From positions 1 to 64,000 of the forward strand of contig MCFE01000507.1 of the NCBI GenBank assembly GCA_002104905.1: a stretch of 64,000 nucleotides of DNA. Direction: 5' to 3'. This document shows, in pieces, positions 31,901 to 43,311 of the stretch. The notes under the pieces were generated by a model that was not told the DNA's origin, ran no database searches, and saw only the letters and a program-made list of their open reading frames with translations. The stretch's first letter is position 1; every line of letters starts with the position of its first letter. A program made the position numbers and the translations under genes. Source of the stretch: Basidiobolus meristosporus CBS 931.73. Taxonomy: Eukaryota; Basidiobolomycota; Basidiobolomycetes; Basidiobolales; Basidiobolaceae.

Positions 31901-34055
31901 ACTAAGAAGCATCCCATGAGTAAGTGTCAGAGCAACTTACCTTGAAAGCTGTAATCAACTTGGAGCCCACCAAATTGACTGCAGTCTCCATAGCTGATGC
32001 AAACTCTCACATAATCAACCATATTACTCAGCCTGTAAGAATGAAGATTAATTACAATCAAGGAGACCTACAGACCTATATGTTTGGAAACTGCAAGTTT
32101 GACCTGGTACTTGGAAAGACCTGGCTATTTTGTTGTAAACTATCCATCAAATGGAGAACCCATGCCACTCAGATCTACAAGGACAAAAAGACCTATGAGC
32201 TCTCACCTGCCAGACTGGATTTCAACTTGGTTAATTCAGTGTGTGTTAACCAAGTGAGAATAGCAAGACACATTTCTGTAGAGCACTTAGAAGAGGTACC
32301 CAGATGTACCTAATGGCAGGATTATAGGATGATTCCTCTACTCCAGCACCCCAGAAAGTCCAGACTCTTTAGAAGAAATATTCATACCTGTTTCAAGATG
32401 AGCTACTAAGCCTACCGCCATTCAGAGATGTGGATCATGCCATTGACACAGGGGAAGACCCTCCAGTGAGGAAGACACCTTACAGAATGAGGCTATTGGA
32501 GTTGGATGAGATAAAGAGACAAATAGATCAGTTACTGGAGCAAGGATATATAAGACCTAGGAAGTCACCTTGGGGAGCACCAGTATATTTTGTTTCAAAG
32601 AACAATAGAAAACTTAGGATGTGCATTGACTACTAGGCTCTCAGCTCAGTTACCATGAGGAATAAGTACCTCTTTCCTTGGATTGATGAGCTTTTGGACC
32701 AACTCAATGGAGCTACCATATTCTGCAAGATTGACCTCATGTCAGAGTACAAATAAATTAGGGTGAAGCCAGAAGACATCACCTAGACAGCATTCAGGAC
32801 CAGATATGGACATTACAAGTACTTAGTCATGAGTTTTGACCTTGCCAATGCTGCTGCAACATTCATGACCTTGATGCAAACAGCCTTGTAGGAGTACCTA
32901 GACAAATTTGTGGCAATTTTCCTAAATGACATATTGTTATACAGTACAACAGAAGAGGAACACTTGGAGAACATTGAAAAGATCCTGTAGATACCAAGAA
33001 AGAACCAGCTTTATGGCAAGCTAGCAAAGTGTGAATTATTGAAGGAACATGTTGCATACCTTGAACACCTAATGACTTGCACTGGAGTGACCTTGGACCT
33101 CAAGAAAGTTGAAATCATCAGGAATCTGAAGCAGCCCCATAGCATTTCAGAGCTTCAATTGTTCCTTGGAATGGTTTTGTATTATTGCAGATTTGTCAAG
33201 TCTTTTGCAAGTATTGTAGCCCAGTTAACTGATATTCTGAAGAAAGACAGCACCTTGAAGTGGGTCATTGCCTGTGAGACTGCCTTTCAGATGCTCAAGA
33301 ATGAACTTGCTAAGCTGCCAAGCTTAGGACTACCTGACATCTGAATAGAGTTTAGTCTGTGCACAGATGCTTCAGACTATGCAATTAGTGGAGTACTGAG
33401 CCAAGAACATTAGGGAAAGTACTACCCAGTTGCTTCTGAGTCCAAAAAACTGAACTCAGCAGTGAAGACTGATCTTGCCTCACTCTAGTATTTATTTACT
33501 CAGAAGGTACTATTCAGAATAATGACATGATGGAGTGAATACATTCAGCAACTTGACATAGAGATTGTCTACCACCCTGGGAAGAACAACAGAGTTGCTG
33601 AAGCCTTATCAAGACTAGAGCTAGTAGCACAACTCAACTTGGTTCACACATCAGATTGGCCTAGCTTATTACCAAAGTGTTTGGAGGACTGATCCATTCC
33701 TATTGAGGTAGGTGAAGAGATCAAAAAGATAATCTGGGATGAAGCCAGCAAATTTGTAGTACAGGATGAACACTCTACTGAATTGTTGATGGAAGCCCTA
33801 TCTGCTATTAACCTTGTGTTGCTTGCCTGGATTTAATACATAAGCTACACAAAGGATATTGATATCTTGGAATTTAGGGAACCTGTGGCCTTGTCAAAGC
33901 CAGAGCATGGTGACCCAGAATGCAACAAGATATTGAGAAGTTTGTGATGACATGCCCAAATTGCCAAATCAACCAGGCCAATACTGAACTATCAAGATAT
34001 TGGTATCACAAAAGAAGAGACTCTGGAGAACCCTCTCAACTTCAGTAGGGGAGAG
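31901..34055 (+). pseudogene. Gypsy plus-strand copy pol, broken
   Basis: The region after the protease site and the linker (31,924-32,313, with [16 protein letters not shown]) are readable. RT starts at 32,430-32,636 (LEQGYIRPRKSPWGAPVYF) and continues with stops. The YLDD site region near 32,920 reads FLNDI, so it is inactive. 33,039-33,344 holds the RT-RNase H connection (LFLGMVLYYCRFVKSFASIVAQLT). An RNase H and integrase remnant leads to the SGEPSQL-like tail at about 34,040; much of the integrase is deleted. Confidence 0.86.
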
Positions 34056-34361
34056 TGCTATGATTTACCACTGGTATGTTTAAGCTAGATTGTTTTTTAG
34101 GCAAATCAATTAGCTTTATGTTTAACCCATCAGTATATCAGTGTTATCTATCAAATTAGTATCATTGGTCAGCAAATGTATCAGCAGATCCTTATATGAC
34201 AGATATAGATATATTTAGTAGAATCTTGTTGGCTGATGATGCTGTAGTCAAATGAGTCATCAGCTGTAACCTACCTTAGGAAATAAAATTAGTCAGCAAT
34301 TGATCTGGCAAAATGTGTATAAGGAGCTGCTGGAACCTCAATAAAAGTCAGTTCAAGTTTT
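34056..34361 (+). repeat. Gypsy plus-strand copy, 3' LTR cut by CACTA
   Basis: Begins TGCTATGATTTACC (family TGTTGTGATCTGCC) and runs to TTCAAGTTTT, where LTR sequence stops and the CACTA left end CCTATGAAAAA begins at about 34,364. The missing last part of the LTR is not found elsewhere in the window. Confidence 0.85.
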
Positions 34362-34852
34362 GCCCTATGAAAAATTATTGAGATCATCCCGTCAAAAGGC
34401 CATCACAAAGTTAATGTCCTGTGAATAAGAGGTACTGATCTTGCCAGGACACCATCCAGGGACTGTTGAAAAATAATTGCACCCCAGATTTCACAGAAAA
34501 CTTTGTCAAAATTTTTCATCACAATGATGTATAAGTGGCTTTGGATTGGTTCCCTGCCAATTTGCTCACTTTCTGATCCCGGACACTCTATTGTCTCCTA
34601 TGTTTGTGTGAATTGATTGGTTATTGCCTCTTTTTCACATTCCTTACTTCCTGACTCAACCGTTTCTCTTACTTTTCATGCACACAAATTGATTTATTTC
34701 TGTTGAAACTTCAGTTGTAACTCAAATGCCAATTGTATTGACCTATACAAGTCTCTATACCCTACACTAACATTGAGCCCAACCCTGTACTCAAGAAGTG
34801 GCTCCATCAAAATCCACCACTCAATAATTATTTCTGCTGTAATGCTCTGGTT

Positions 34853-36761
34853 TCACAACTTTGGGGGGTACCCAACGGCTTTATGCCACTTTTCATTCAC
34901 TGGTTCCCACACATCCTGGTGTTCAGCTGGCACTGCAAGGTCTAGCCCCTCATCTGCAAGTCTTTGCAATAAATCCTTGCAATATTCCAGTGCATTTTCT
35001 TGAGCACTGCTCTTGAAGAAGTGCTGCAACCTCTTGGTGTGCCTATTAGTGTTCCAAAACTCCACTGAAGGCATTGTGACAGTCTTTTGAGCTCTTGACA
35101 TTGTAGCCTATCCTGTCAGTGGGATCTCCACTCTGTCAACAATGGAGGATGTGGAGGCTGTGGTAGAAAATTGTTTTTTTCAGCAAACTCATCTACCTTG
35201 CTGGAGTGTTGCTCAACTGGCTGCTCTTCCAACTCTTGTGAAAGCAGCTATTTTCTTGTTGGTAATTCTTCTTGGCTATATTGGGATTCAGTCTGTTCCT
35301 GGCTTGTGGCATTAATTGGTAAGAACTGCAGTTTTTTGTCATGCCTCCCTCTCTCAGGCCTGGGTAGACATTTTGCCTCTTTACCTTTAACTTTATCACT
35401 GCCAGGTCTTTCACTGCTACTGTGTCTGAATGCTACCTGTAAAGAAATACATTTTCCCCTGGATAAATTCTGCTCTGACACATCTGTTTTGGCCTGCTTG
35501 TCCCTTGCTAGCACTCTTCTGGCAAACTGGTGTTTCTTTTCAGCTTATTTTGAGCTCTCAACTGTAGTTGTGACAGGCTCCTGTAAAGGCGGCTTGTTTT
35601 TATCACTGCCAGGTCCTTCACTGTTACCTTGACAGGGTGCTTCTTAGGTGGTGCTACGCTTTTTCCTTGATAAATGTTGTGCTGGTTCATCCATGTCTGC
35701 CTGCTTGTCCTTAATTGACACTCTTCCAGCTGCCTGATGTCTCTTTGACGCTTGTCTGGAGCTTTTGGCCCTGCTTGTAACGGGCTCTTGAGGAAGCTGC
35801 TGGTTTTTAGCCATGGTACCCTTGTTCTTCTGCCTTTGACAGTTTCTGCTATTCTTAAGATACTTTCTTAGCATACCAATGCTGACCCAAAATCCATTTG
35901 CCTGTTTTAATCCAGGATAATGCTCATGGAACATGTCAAGTGCATTCTGCTTGGCCTTGTGTTGCTGATGGTCCCATGATATGCCAGCCTTACGGTGATG
36001 GAGTGCTAGACTTCTGATGGCCTCTTGTATATTAGCCCACTTTTCATTACTGCTCTCAGCAGCTTCACAGATCTTCAATATCTTTGACTTTTAGGCTTTG
36101 GAATAAACACCACAATGTCTCCCTCCCATGCTGGAACAGGTTTTTCTGTGGGCTTTATCTTTGGGCACTGTTGTTGTGCTTCAAAGACTCTACAGTGTTG
36201 CTCTGCTGTTACACTGGAAAATGGCTCAATTCTTGGCTGTGACATTGAGCTACTTGAGTTCCTTCTTTGCAGCAAAGATAGTGCTTTATCTACCTGGGAT
36301 ATTGATTTCTATACATGTATTATCCGCTCATTCTGCTTCTGGACTACATCCTGATTTCTCTGGGCCATTGCATTTATCCTATCAGCCACTACACCTAATT
36401 GCTTCATTAATGCTTTGGTATGAACTGACAACATACTTGCTAGTATGGGTGGTGGTGATGTTATCATGACCACTTGCTGATCTTAAACAGAGGGTACTGT
36501 GTTTGCCACATTCTCATCTGCCTGAGCATAGTGGTCAGCTTGTTGCTCTGCAGAGGTTCTCAGTTGCCTACTTTACTGAGAGCCTGAGGAGTCCACATTA
36601 TTACCTTCACTGGGCACACTGTCCACAGGGCCTTTTTTGGATGCAGTCCTGCTTGTTGCACTGAATGTCAAAGCAAGCTGTTGTCCAACTGTTCTTCTGT
36701 TGCCATCAGCAGTGGGGTTTGGTTGAGAACCAGACAACTTTGCTTTATTTTTTAGTGGCAT
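34853..36761 (-). pseudogene. CACTA copy 1 divergent companion gene, function unknown
   Basis: Minus-strand frames in order: 36,573-36,761 (N-terminus MPLKNKAKLSGSQPNP with GNRRTVGQQLALTFSATSRT), 36,075-36,275, 35,644-36,078 (144 residues, including the ALHHRKAG block, MFHEHYPGLKQANGFW and the KYLKNSR basic region), 35,508-35,690, 35,193-35,514 and 34,853-35,101 (SAQENALEYCKDLLQRLAD). It is rich in Ser, Lys, Gln and Arg, with no catalytic motif recognised. The same order is found in copy 2, so it was once one gene, perhaps with introns. It may be a DNA-binding partner like the second protein of plant CACTA elements, but no homology supports that here. Confidence 0.6.
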
Positions 36762-36983
36762 ATATATGGAAATGAGTCAAACCAAAGGGGAAATAGTGAT
36801 ACATTTATGTGTGTATGTGATGCCACAACTTTATTTATAATGCTTACCATGGTGGGTCTTCATTGAATCTTACATTCATGTAGGTGCAATGTCTCAAATA
36901 CGACACTGTCTTAAGTTCACATGAGTATTGACCAAAAAGTGATATAATAGCATTACATTGTTGAAGGTCAAACTGTTTGCCCC

Positions 36984-37675
36984 ATGGACATGACTACGTT
37001 GACTCAATGCCATAAGAGAAGAGAAAAATGGCCATGTGGCTATTGTGGCAAGCCTCTCAGCCATGAAGCACACAGACAGCATAGGAAGTATTACACAGAT
37101 CACAGCCAGTGTTTTGCCACCCAAGTCATATTTGACCATTCATTGGTCACTACTGTACCAACATTATCTTGCTGGCCAGTTGATACTTCTATGTTGGCAC
37201 CTGGCTGTCTTTGTCACCTTGCTCAAACTGAGTCATGTGAGTGTGTGGCACCTTTAGGCTCACTGCAGCTATCTGAATATGGCATGCAGAGTGAAAGCTC
37301 TGACAAAGTAGGCTCACTGATAGATTTTGAGCCTATCTCCCCTAACAACAGTACCATACATGAGCCTGGTCAAATCCCTATATGCAATAAGTCAACATCT
37401 ATTGAAATAAATGCCAAGTATACTTTATGGAGCCAAGTGAGCCCAGTAATCCATCTACTGGTGAATGATATAATGTTGTTGCTGGAGAAGTGGCGCATTT
37501 TCACTTATATCAGTAATGGGGGCTTTGAGGTTTAAAACTACTTCTTGCCAAAATCATACCTGGAAGCAACTTACCATGTACATGGTACAAGCGGACAACT
37601 GTAATGTGGCTGGCAACATATGATCCAGAGACTATCCTGATATTGGCACATGTTAACTGTTTCATGGCATTCACA
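36984..37675 (+). pseudogene. CACTA copy 1 Tnp2-type transposase, N-terminal part
   Basis: The 183-residue frame starts MDMTTLTQCHKRREKWPCGYCGK-like with a Cys-x2-Cys...His motif (CGYCGK, then REAHRQH-type His), typical of the N-terminus of basidiomycete Tnp2 transposases. An acidic, Ser-rich linker follows. A frameshift at about 37,535 and the gypsy insertion at 37,676 remove the rest. The start ATG lies 222 bases from the divergent gene's start. Confidence 0.75.
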
Positions 37676-38053
37676 TGTTACAAGTCTTGGTATAAGAGTT
37701 GTAGAGGAATAAGGAGTTTAGCTAGTATTGTATTCACTAAAACTTGAACTTATTTTTATTGAGGTTCCAGCAGCTCCATATATATATTTTGCCAGATCAA
37801 TTACTGACTAACTGTATTTCCTAATATAGGTTGTGGCTGATGACTCATCTGATTGCATCATCATCACCCAATAAGATCCTACTTAATATATCTATTACTG
37901 TCTGATAAGGATCTGCTGATTCATTTGCTGACTAATACTACTGATTTGATAGATAATACTGATATACTGATAACCTAAACATATAATAATTGGTTTGACT
38001 AAAAACTGATCTAACTTAAACATTCAAGCGGCAGATCATAACATTCTCCCCTA

Positions 38054-39166
38054 CTAAAGTTGAGAGGGTTCTCCTGAATCTCTTTTCTTGTGATACCAAT
38101 ATCTTGATGGCTCAGTATTATCAGCAAGTCTTGCAAGCTTGAGTCTGTCCCTATGCACTAAGTCTTCCCGGATATTGCCTTGTTTGTCCACCAGTTGGTA
38201 AGTTGCAAATGGACATTCTCTGATGATCTTGAATGGTCCTGTCCATTGTGGCTCAAACTTCTTCCAAGTGTTGTTTCTCAGCAATACAAAGTTCCCAACT
38301 GTCAATGCTTCTGGTGCTATAGTCATATCCAATCTCTGCTGTATCTTTTCTGCACTTTGAGATACTTTGGTCTGTGCCTCTTGACATCTTTGTTCCAGTT
38401 GCTGGCATCTACTTGGCTGACTGAGTTCATCTTCTAAGGTGTCTGTAAGCTTTGGTTGTGTGAGATCTCCTGGAATCCTTGGTTCACATCCTTACACTAA
38501 GTAAAATGGTGATTGCTGGGTGGTGTTGTGTACTCTGACTCTGCATGCAAAGAGGGCTTGGTCTATATACTCATCCCATCTACTGACAACTCCATTTGCA
38601 TACTTGATCAGCATTTTTCCAAATAATCCATTAAACCACTCAGTGACTCCATTAGTTCTGGGGTGATATGCCAAGGTTTTCAAGTGCCTGATCTATTGCA
38701 TTTCCAGGCAAGCCTCTAATGTCTTTGCCATAAAGTTTGCACCTCTACCAGATAAGATCTCTACAGGGCATCCAAAATTCATCAGGATCTCATGGTAAAT
38801 TAAACTTGCAACTTCTTATTCACTGGCTATTGGTACAGCTTTAGCAACTGGCCATTTAGTGGCATGGTCAATTGCCACTAGGATCCAATAGTTGCATTTC
38901 CTGGTAGTTGGCAGTCTTCCAATAAGGTCAATTCCCCATCCCTCAAGTGGTCTTACAGGCTCCAAAGGGAAGAGTTTGGCAATTCTTTGTGGCTGGCCTT
39001 GATTGATTTGGCAGTTTGGGCATGTTTTCACTAGCTTCTCAATATCTTGTTTCATTCTGGGCCACCAAGCTCTGGCTTTCACAAGGCTATAGGTTCCTTC
39101 AATCCCAAGATGTCCATATCCTTTGTGTAGCTTATGTATTAAATCCAGGCAAAAACATAAGGGCAA
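38054..39166 (-). pseudogene. Gypsy copy 2 integrase, broken
   Basis: 38,816-39,166 has the zinc finger (GYGHLGIEGTYS, CPNCQINQG) and the core start WGIDLIGRLP with the first catalytic Asp kept. 38,492-38,683 has NGVTEWFNGLFGKML with the Glu region. 38,054-38,332 holds the C-terminal GPY/F-type module (EPQWTGPFKIIRE) and the end SGEPSQL. Stops separate these blocks. No chromodomain seen. Confidence 0.88.
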
Positions 39167-39321
39167 TAGGGAATAGGGCTTCCATCAACAATTTGGTAGA
39201 GTGTTTCATCCTTTACTGCAAATTTGCTGGCTTCATCACGGATTATCTTCTTTATCTCTTCATCCACCACATTAGGAATGGCTTGGTCCTCCAAGTACTT
39301 TGGTAATAGGCTAGGCCAATC

Positions 39322-39960
39322 TCATTCATGCACCAAGTGAAGTTGTGCAACTTGATCTAATCTTGATAAGGCGTCAGCAACCATGTTGTTTTTTCCAGGG
39401 CAGTAGACAATCTCCAGGTCAAATTGCTGAATATATTCACTCCATCTTGTCATTCTTCTGGAGAGTACCTTATGAGTAAATATATACTTGAGGGAGGCAT
39501 GATCAGTCTTCACAGTGCACTTGACTCCTTCAATATAGCATCTCCATGTCTTCAAACAGTGTATTATAGCAAGCATCTCCTTCTCATGGACTGGAAAGTT
39601 TTGTTCTGCTGAGTTCAGTTTCTTGGATTCAAAGGCAATAGGGTAGTCCTTTCCCTTGTGTTCTTGGCTCAGCACTCCACCAATTGCATAATCTGAGGCA
39701 TCTGTGCACAGAGTGAACTCTTTTCTGAAGTCTGGTATTCTTAAGCTTGGCAGCTTAGCAAGTTCATTCTTGAGCATCTGGAAGGCAGTCTCACAAGCTA
39801 TGTCCCACTTATAGGTATTGTCTTTCTTGAGGATTTCAGTTAAAGGGGCTGCAATACTTGCAAACAACTTGACAAATCTCCAATAATAGGAAACCATTCC
39901 AAAAAATGATCTGAGCTCTGCTATGCTATGGGGCTGTTTCAGATTCTTGATTACTTCCAC
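39322..39960 (-). pseudogene. Gypsy copy 2 RT connection and RNase H
   Basis: 212 residues. Connection FFGMVSYYWRFVK, then RNase H with FTLCTDASDYAIGGVLSQ (Asp), a conserved Glu region (SAEQNFPVHEKEMLAI), KTDHASLKYIF (Asp) and the end NNMVADALSRLDQ. All RNase H catalytic residues look intact. A stop separates it from RT at about 39,961. Confidence 0.9.
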
Positions 39961-40002
39961 CTACTTAGGGTCTAAGGTTACTCCTGTGCTAGTCACTATG
40001 TG

Positions 40003-41028
40003 TCACAGATATTCATCGTGTTCCTTGAAGAATTTGCACTTGGCTGACTTGCCATATAGCTTGTTCTCCCTTAGCTTCTTCAAGACCTTTTCAATGTGCA
40101 CCAAGTGATCCCCTTCTGTCTTGCTGTATATCAATATGTCATCCAGGTAGATTATCACAAACTTGTCTAGGTACTCCTGAAAGACAGTCTGCATCAGTGT
40201 CATGAATGTTGCAGGGGCATTAGTGAGGCCAAAACTCATGACTAAGTACTTGTAATGTCCATATCTGGTCCTGAATGCTGTCTTAGGGATATCTTCTGGT
40301 TTCACCCTAATCTGGTTGTATCCTGACATGAGGTCAATCTTGCTGAAAATAGTGGCTCCATTAAGTTGGTCCAAAAGCTCATCAATCTGAGGTATGGGGT
40401 ACTTATTCTTGACGGTAACTGAGCTCAGGGCTCTGTAGTCAATGCACATCCTAAGTGTTCCATCCTTCTTTTTCACAAAAAGCACTGGTGCTCCCCAGGA
40501 TGACTTGCTGGGCCTGATGTATTCTTGCTCCAGTAGCTGATCAATTTGTCTCTTCATTTCCTCCAATTCCAATGGACTCATTCTGTAAGATGTCTTGCTT
40601 ACTGGAGGGCTATCTCCTGTGTCAATGGCATGATCCACATATCTGACTGGTGGTAGGCTTACAAGCTCATCTGGAAACAAGTCTGAATATTTCTTCAAGA
40701 GAGTCTGGACCTGCTGGGGTGCTGGGGTAGAGGAATCCTCCTGTAAAACCGCCATGAGGAACATATGGGTACCTTTTTTAAGTGCACTACAGAACTGGGT
40801 CTTGCTAGGTTCACTTGTCTCACACACACTGGAATTGACCAGGTTGAAATCCGGCCTGGCAGGTAATAGCTCATAGGACTTGTTGTCTTCTTGGATCTGA
40901 GTGGCATGGGTTCTCCAGTTGATTGATGAATTACGACAAAATAGCCAGGTTTTTCCAAGTACAAGGTCAAACTTGCAGTTCCCAAATATATAAGCCTGTA
41001 GGTCTTCTTCATAGTCATTGATCTTCAT
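40003..41028 (-). CDS. Gypsy copy 2 protease-RT linker and reverse transcriptase
   Basis: A 341-residue open frame, the longest RT frame in the window. It runs from the linker ([17 protein letters not shown]) through [66 protein letters not shown] and the intact catalytic [13 protein letters not shown] to KCKFFKEH. It would make an RT palm if expressed, but it is a piece of a polyprotein whose neighbouring domains are stopped. Confidence 0.9.
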   Translation of the reverse strand: MKINDYEEDLQAYIFGNCKFDLVLGKTWLFCRNSSINWRTHATQIQEDNKSYELLPARPDFNLVNSSVCETSEPSKTQFCSALKKGTHMFLMAVLQEDSSTPAPQQVQTLLKKYSDLFPDELVSLPPVRYVDHAIDTGDSPPVSKTSYRMSPLELEEMKRQIDQLLEQEYIRPSKSSWGAPVLFVKKKDGTLRMCIDYRALSSVTVKNKYPIPQIDELLDQLNGATIFSKIDLMSGYNQIRVKPEDIPKTAFRTRYGHYKYLVMSFGLTNAPATFMTLMQTVFQEYLDKFVIIYLDDILIYSKTEGDHLVHIEKVLKKLRENKLYGKSAKCKFFKEHDEYL

Positions 41029-41238
41029 TCTTACTGGCTGAGTAATATGGTTGATTATGTGAGAGTTCCCATCAGCTGTTGAGACTGATGTTGATTTGGG
41101 GGGGGTTCCAAGTTGATTCCAGCTTTCAAGGCAAACTGCTCTGACATGTACTCATGTGATGCTCCTAAGTCAATCATAATCTTGGCAGGTACTCCATTGA
41201 ATGCTCCTTCAATTATAATAGCTTTCCTGAGTTTGAGG

Positions 41239-41622
41239 TCATTTTGGATAGGTATTTTCTGTTATATGGAAGGTGAGTCCTGAGTCTTCTTCAAGCTCTT
41301 CCTCAATGCTAATATGCTCAAGGGCTTTAATATATTTGAAGGTTCTTAATGACTGGTGTCCATTTTTTCTCTGAGGGCAGTACTTTGCAATATGTCTTTG
41401 CTGGTGGCAATTAAAGCAAAGTCCGTTCTTTTTACATGCTTGTGAGGGGGGATTCTTCTGCATAGCATCTAGTTCCATTGGCACTGCTTCTGATTGTCTT
41501 CTTTCAAAGTGATTGTAGCTTCTCTGATTAGTCATTGTGGGGTTCCCAACTCCAAACTTAGCTGAGTCATAGTCAACAGCAGTCTTGAGGGCTTCTTCAG
41601 TAGTCTGAGGTCTTTGATAGTG
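41239..41622 (-). pseudogene. Gypsy copy 2 Gag C-terminal part
   Basis: CCHC knuckle CFNCHQQRHIAKYC (the glycine before His is Arg here) followed by a basic patch and an acidic linker. The sequence to 41,622 still matches gag and is then cut by the start of the next gypsy LTR. Confidence 0.85.
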
Positions 41623-41884
41623 TGTTGTGATCTACCGCTTAAATGTTTAAGTTAGATCAGTTTTTAGTCAAATCAAATAGTTATATGTTTAGCCTACCAG
41701 TATATCGATGTTATCTATCAAATCAGTAGCATTAGTCAGCAAATGAATCAGCAGATCCTTATCAGACAGGAATAGATATATTAAGTAGGATCTTATAGGG
41801 TGATGATGATGCAATCAGATGAGTCATCAGCCGCAACCTACATGAGGAAATACAATTAGTCAGCAATTGATCTGGCAAAAATGT

Positions 41885-41985
41885 AGACTTGTTCCGTTGG
41901 ATAGTGCCACATAGTGCCAGCCTGTTTATAGTGCCGGATCAATCTGGCACTCTACGGCACCATCTGGCACTATAATTTCTACCAT
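41885..41985. promoter_or_regulatory. Harbinger left terminus with subterminal GTGCCA/TGGCAC cluster
   Basis: After AGACTTGTTCC there are repeated GTGCC and GGCAC motifs in both orientations within about 80 bases (GTGCCACATAGTGCCAGCC, then GTGCCGG, CTGGCACTC, CGGCACC, CTGGCACTA). Such arrays are typical transposase-binding sites in DNA transposons. The array recurs at the left end of copies B and E and in the foldback element. Confidence 0.65.
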
Positions 41986-42067
41986 GATGCCAGTGATATG
42001 ATACAGTTACTGGTAATTTTACTCAATCTTACTTATGTTGCTCAGAATAGTGCTTTCCTTGCTTTAT

Positions 42068-42994
42068 TTACTCTTCATAATGCTCCAGACACATTTCTCT
42101 CAGTGGATGTCTTCTTGTATGAACATTCTGTGCATTAATAAGTATCTTAACTATTTTACCTATCCTGCTGTTTTCACCTATATATGACTTTCCTCTGTAT
42201 TTACCTGCCAATATACTGAATCTCTTCAGATATCCAAATGTGTGCTCTACCCTTGCTCTGAAATGATTAAATATCTCATTGTAGAGCTTCTGCTTCCTGC
42301 TAAGCACACCATTCCTTGGCTTCCTATAAGCTGTAATACATCCTAATCTCTGACAATCCTCTCCTATATAGGCTAAGTCTGCCATACATTTCTCCCCTCT
42401 ACTGAATTCAGGATGATTCTCTACCCAGAGTGCTTTGTCATGCCTACTTCCAGCAAATGGCCCACTAAACCAGATGATGTTACCCTCAATATCAGACAGT
42501 GCTTGAAACTTCACACAGTGTGCCTTGTACTTGCCAGAATAAAAGTGCCTCTGCCCTCTAGAAGGTCTGTTAATCCTCACTGGGAAGGTATCCAAAATAC
42601 TCCTGATATGGAACCTGTTGCTGAACACTCTGGGATATGGAAGTCTATTGAAGCTTCTGAACCTAGTATTCCAAGCTTGCTCTAAGTCATTCATACCCTC
42701 TGCAAGGTGGTTCTCCATTGCTGTCAGCTGGGAATGAAAGCTTCTAGGACTTTTGTTGCCATGGATGGTGGGATGAAACCTTGTAGGGCAATAGTTCTTG
42801 TAATAGCAGAGAAGCTTAACAAGGGATCTCCTTGAGTAGATTGGGGTTGATGGTCCACAGTACTTGGTATAGATCTCCTCCAGTGTGTCAAAAGGAAATC
42901 CAGTGGTAGTGATGGGATTGATGAGAAAAGACCATTCAGATGAGTAAGTCATATTAAAATTGATGGATGATTGTATAGAGGCGGTTTGAATCAA
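42068..42994 (-). CDS. Harbinger/IS5-like DDE transposase, intact frame
   Basis: 308 residues, no stops. The C-terminal two thirds match the DDE_Tnp_4 (plant-transposon-type DDE endonuclease) fold. Candidate catalytic residues are Asp135 in ILDTFPVRI, Asp206 in MADLAYIG and Glu250 in RARVEHTFGYLKR; Asp186 in GSRHDKALW is a further conserved acid. The strand FYSGKYKAHCVKFQAL and SGPFAGS are family hallmarks. The N-terminal ~110 residues (helical, with RRSLVKLL) may bind DNA. It ends RRHPLREMCLEHYEE. It would cut at the element ends and insert with a short duplication, in the nucleus. The start at 42,994 is the first ATG of the frame; a few residues could be off. It is the only transposase copy in the window with an unbroken frame, so this element might be recently active. 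Confidence 0.92.
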   Translation of the reverse strand: MIQTASIQSSINFNMTYSSEWSFLINPITTTGFPFDTLEEIYTKYCGPSTPIYSRRSLVKLLCYYKNYCPTRFHPTIHGNKSPRSFHSQLTAMENHLAEGMNDLEQAWNTRFRSFNRLPYPRVFSNRFHIRSILDTFPVRINRPSRGQRHFYSGKYKAHCVKFQALSDIEGNIIWFSGPFAGSRHDKALWVENHPEFSRGEKCMADLAYIGEDCQRLGCITAYRKPRNGVLSRKQKLYNEIFNHFRARVEHTFGYLKRFSILAGKYRGKSYIGENSRIGKIVKILINAQNVHTRRHPLREMCLEHYEE

Positions 42995-43311
42995 TTCGGC
43001 GCGATCCGCGTTATTTATCTGATTTTTAACACATTATGGTTAAATCTCCATCAGTTGCCATGTATCCCATCATTATGTTGCAAATATCATCCGCAAACAA
43101 TGCCTTGGTACTTTTATTGATGCTTTAATCATAGGTCTATAATCAAATAGGAAATCTGCAATTGATGTGATCTGATCCGTGTCAACGCAATCCAAGATGC
43201 ATCATGCATAATATATAGAAAATTCAACAATCACATTAGTTTTCATATATATTTCATATAAGACCAGGTTGATGCCAATATACTGCTGTATAAGTATCCA
43301 AATCCATTGCT
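42995..43311. promoter_or_regulatory. Divergent promoter region of Harbinger copy F
   Basis: About 320 bases between the transposase start (minus) and ORF2 (plus), expected to drive both. It keeps a CpG-rich block near 42,970-43,015 (CGGCGCGATCCGCG) that is TG/CA-decayed in copies A, B and E. TATA-like strings occur (ATATATAG and ATAATATATAG near 43,210; TATATATTTC near 43,245). Expression signals were not tested. Confidence 0.5.

Larger units (their letters stand above)
30598..34361 (+). mobile_element. Ty3/gypsy family 1, plus-strand decayed copy
   Basis: 5' LTR 30,598-30,967 (about 370 bp), PBS-like TTGGTAGCAGC from 30,968, gag, protease, RT, RNase H and part of integrase. A purine tract (AGTAGGGGAGAG) and a 3' LTR from 34,056 follow. 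The 3' LTR is cut at 34,361 by the CACTA element. Internal sequence is shortened in gag (zinc knuckle deleted) and integrase, and contains many stops. Confidence 0.92.
34362..37675. mobile_element. CACTA (Tnp2-type) DNA transposon, copy 1, right part lost
   Basis: The left end CCTATGAAAAATTATTG is shared with copy 2 (56,173). It carries the unknown minus-strand gene and the first part of the plus-strand transposase. It is cut at 37,676 by the gypsy copy 2 insertion. Compared with copy 2 the shared region is colinear. Confidence 0.85.
37676..41622 (-). mobile_element. Ty3/gypsy family 1, copy 2, 5' end lost
   Basis: 3' LTR 37,676-38,043 (368 bp), then pol and the end of gag on the minus strand up to 41,622. 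There another gypsy copy of the same family, in opposite orientation, begins inside gag. It has the longest RT frame of the family in the window. Confidence 0.92.

Noticed and set aside
35171-35632. 153-residue plus-strand frame, hydrophobic and Ser/Cys-rich
   Set aside because: Antisense shadow of the CACTA companion gene; the minus-strand frames are conserved between two copies, this one is not.
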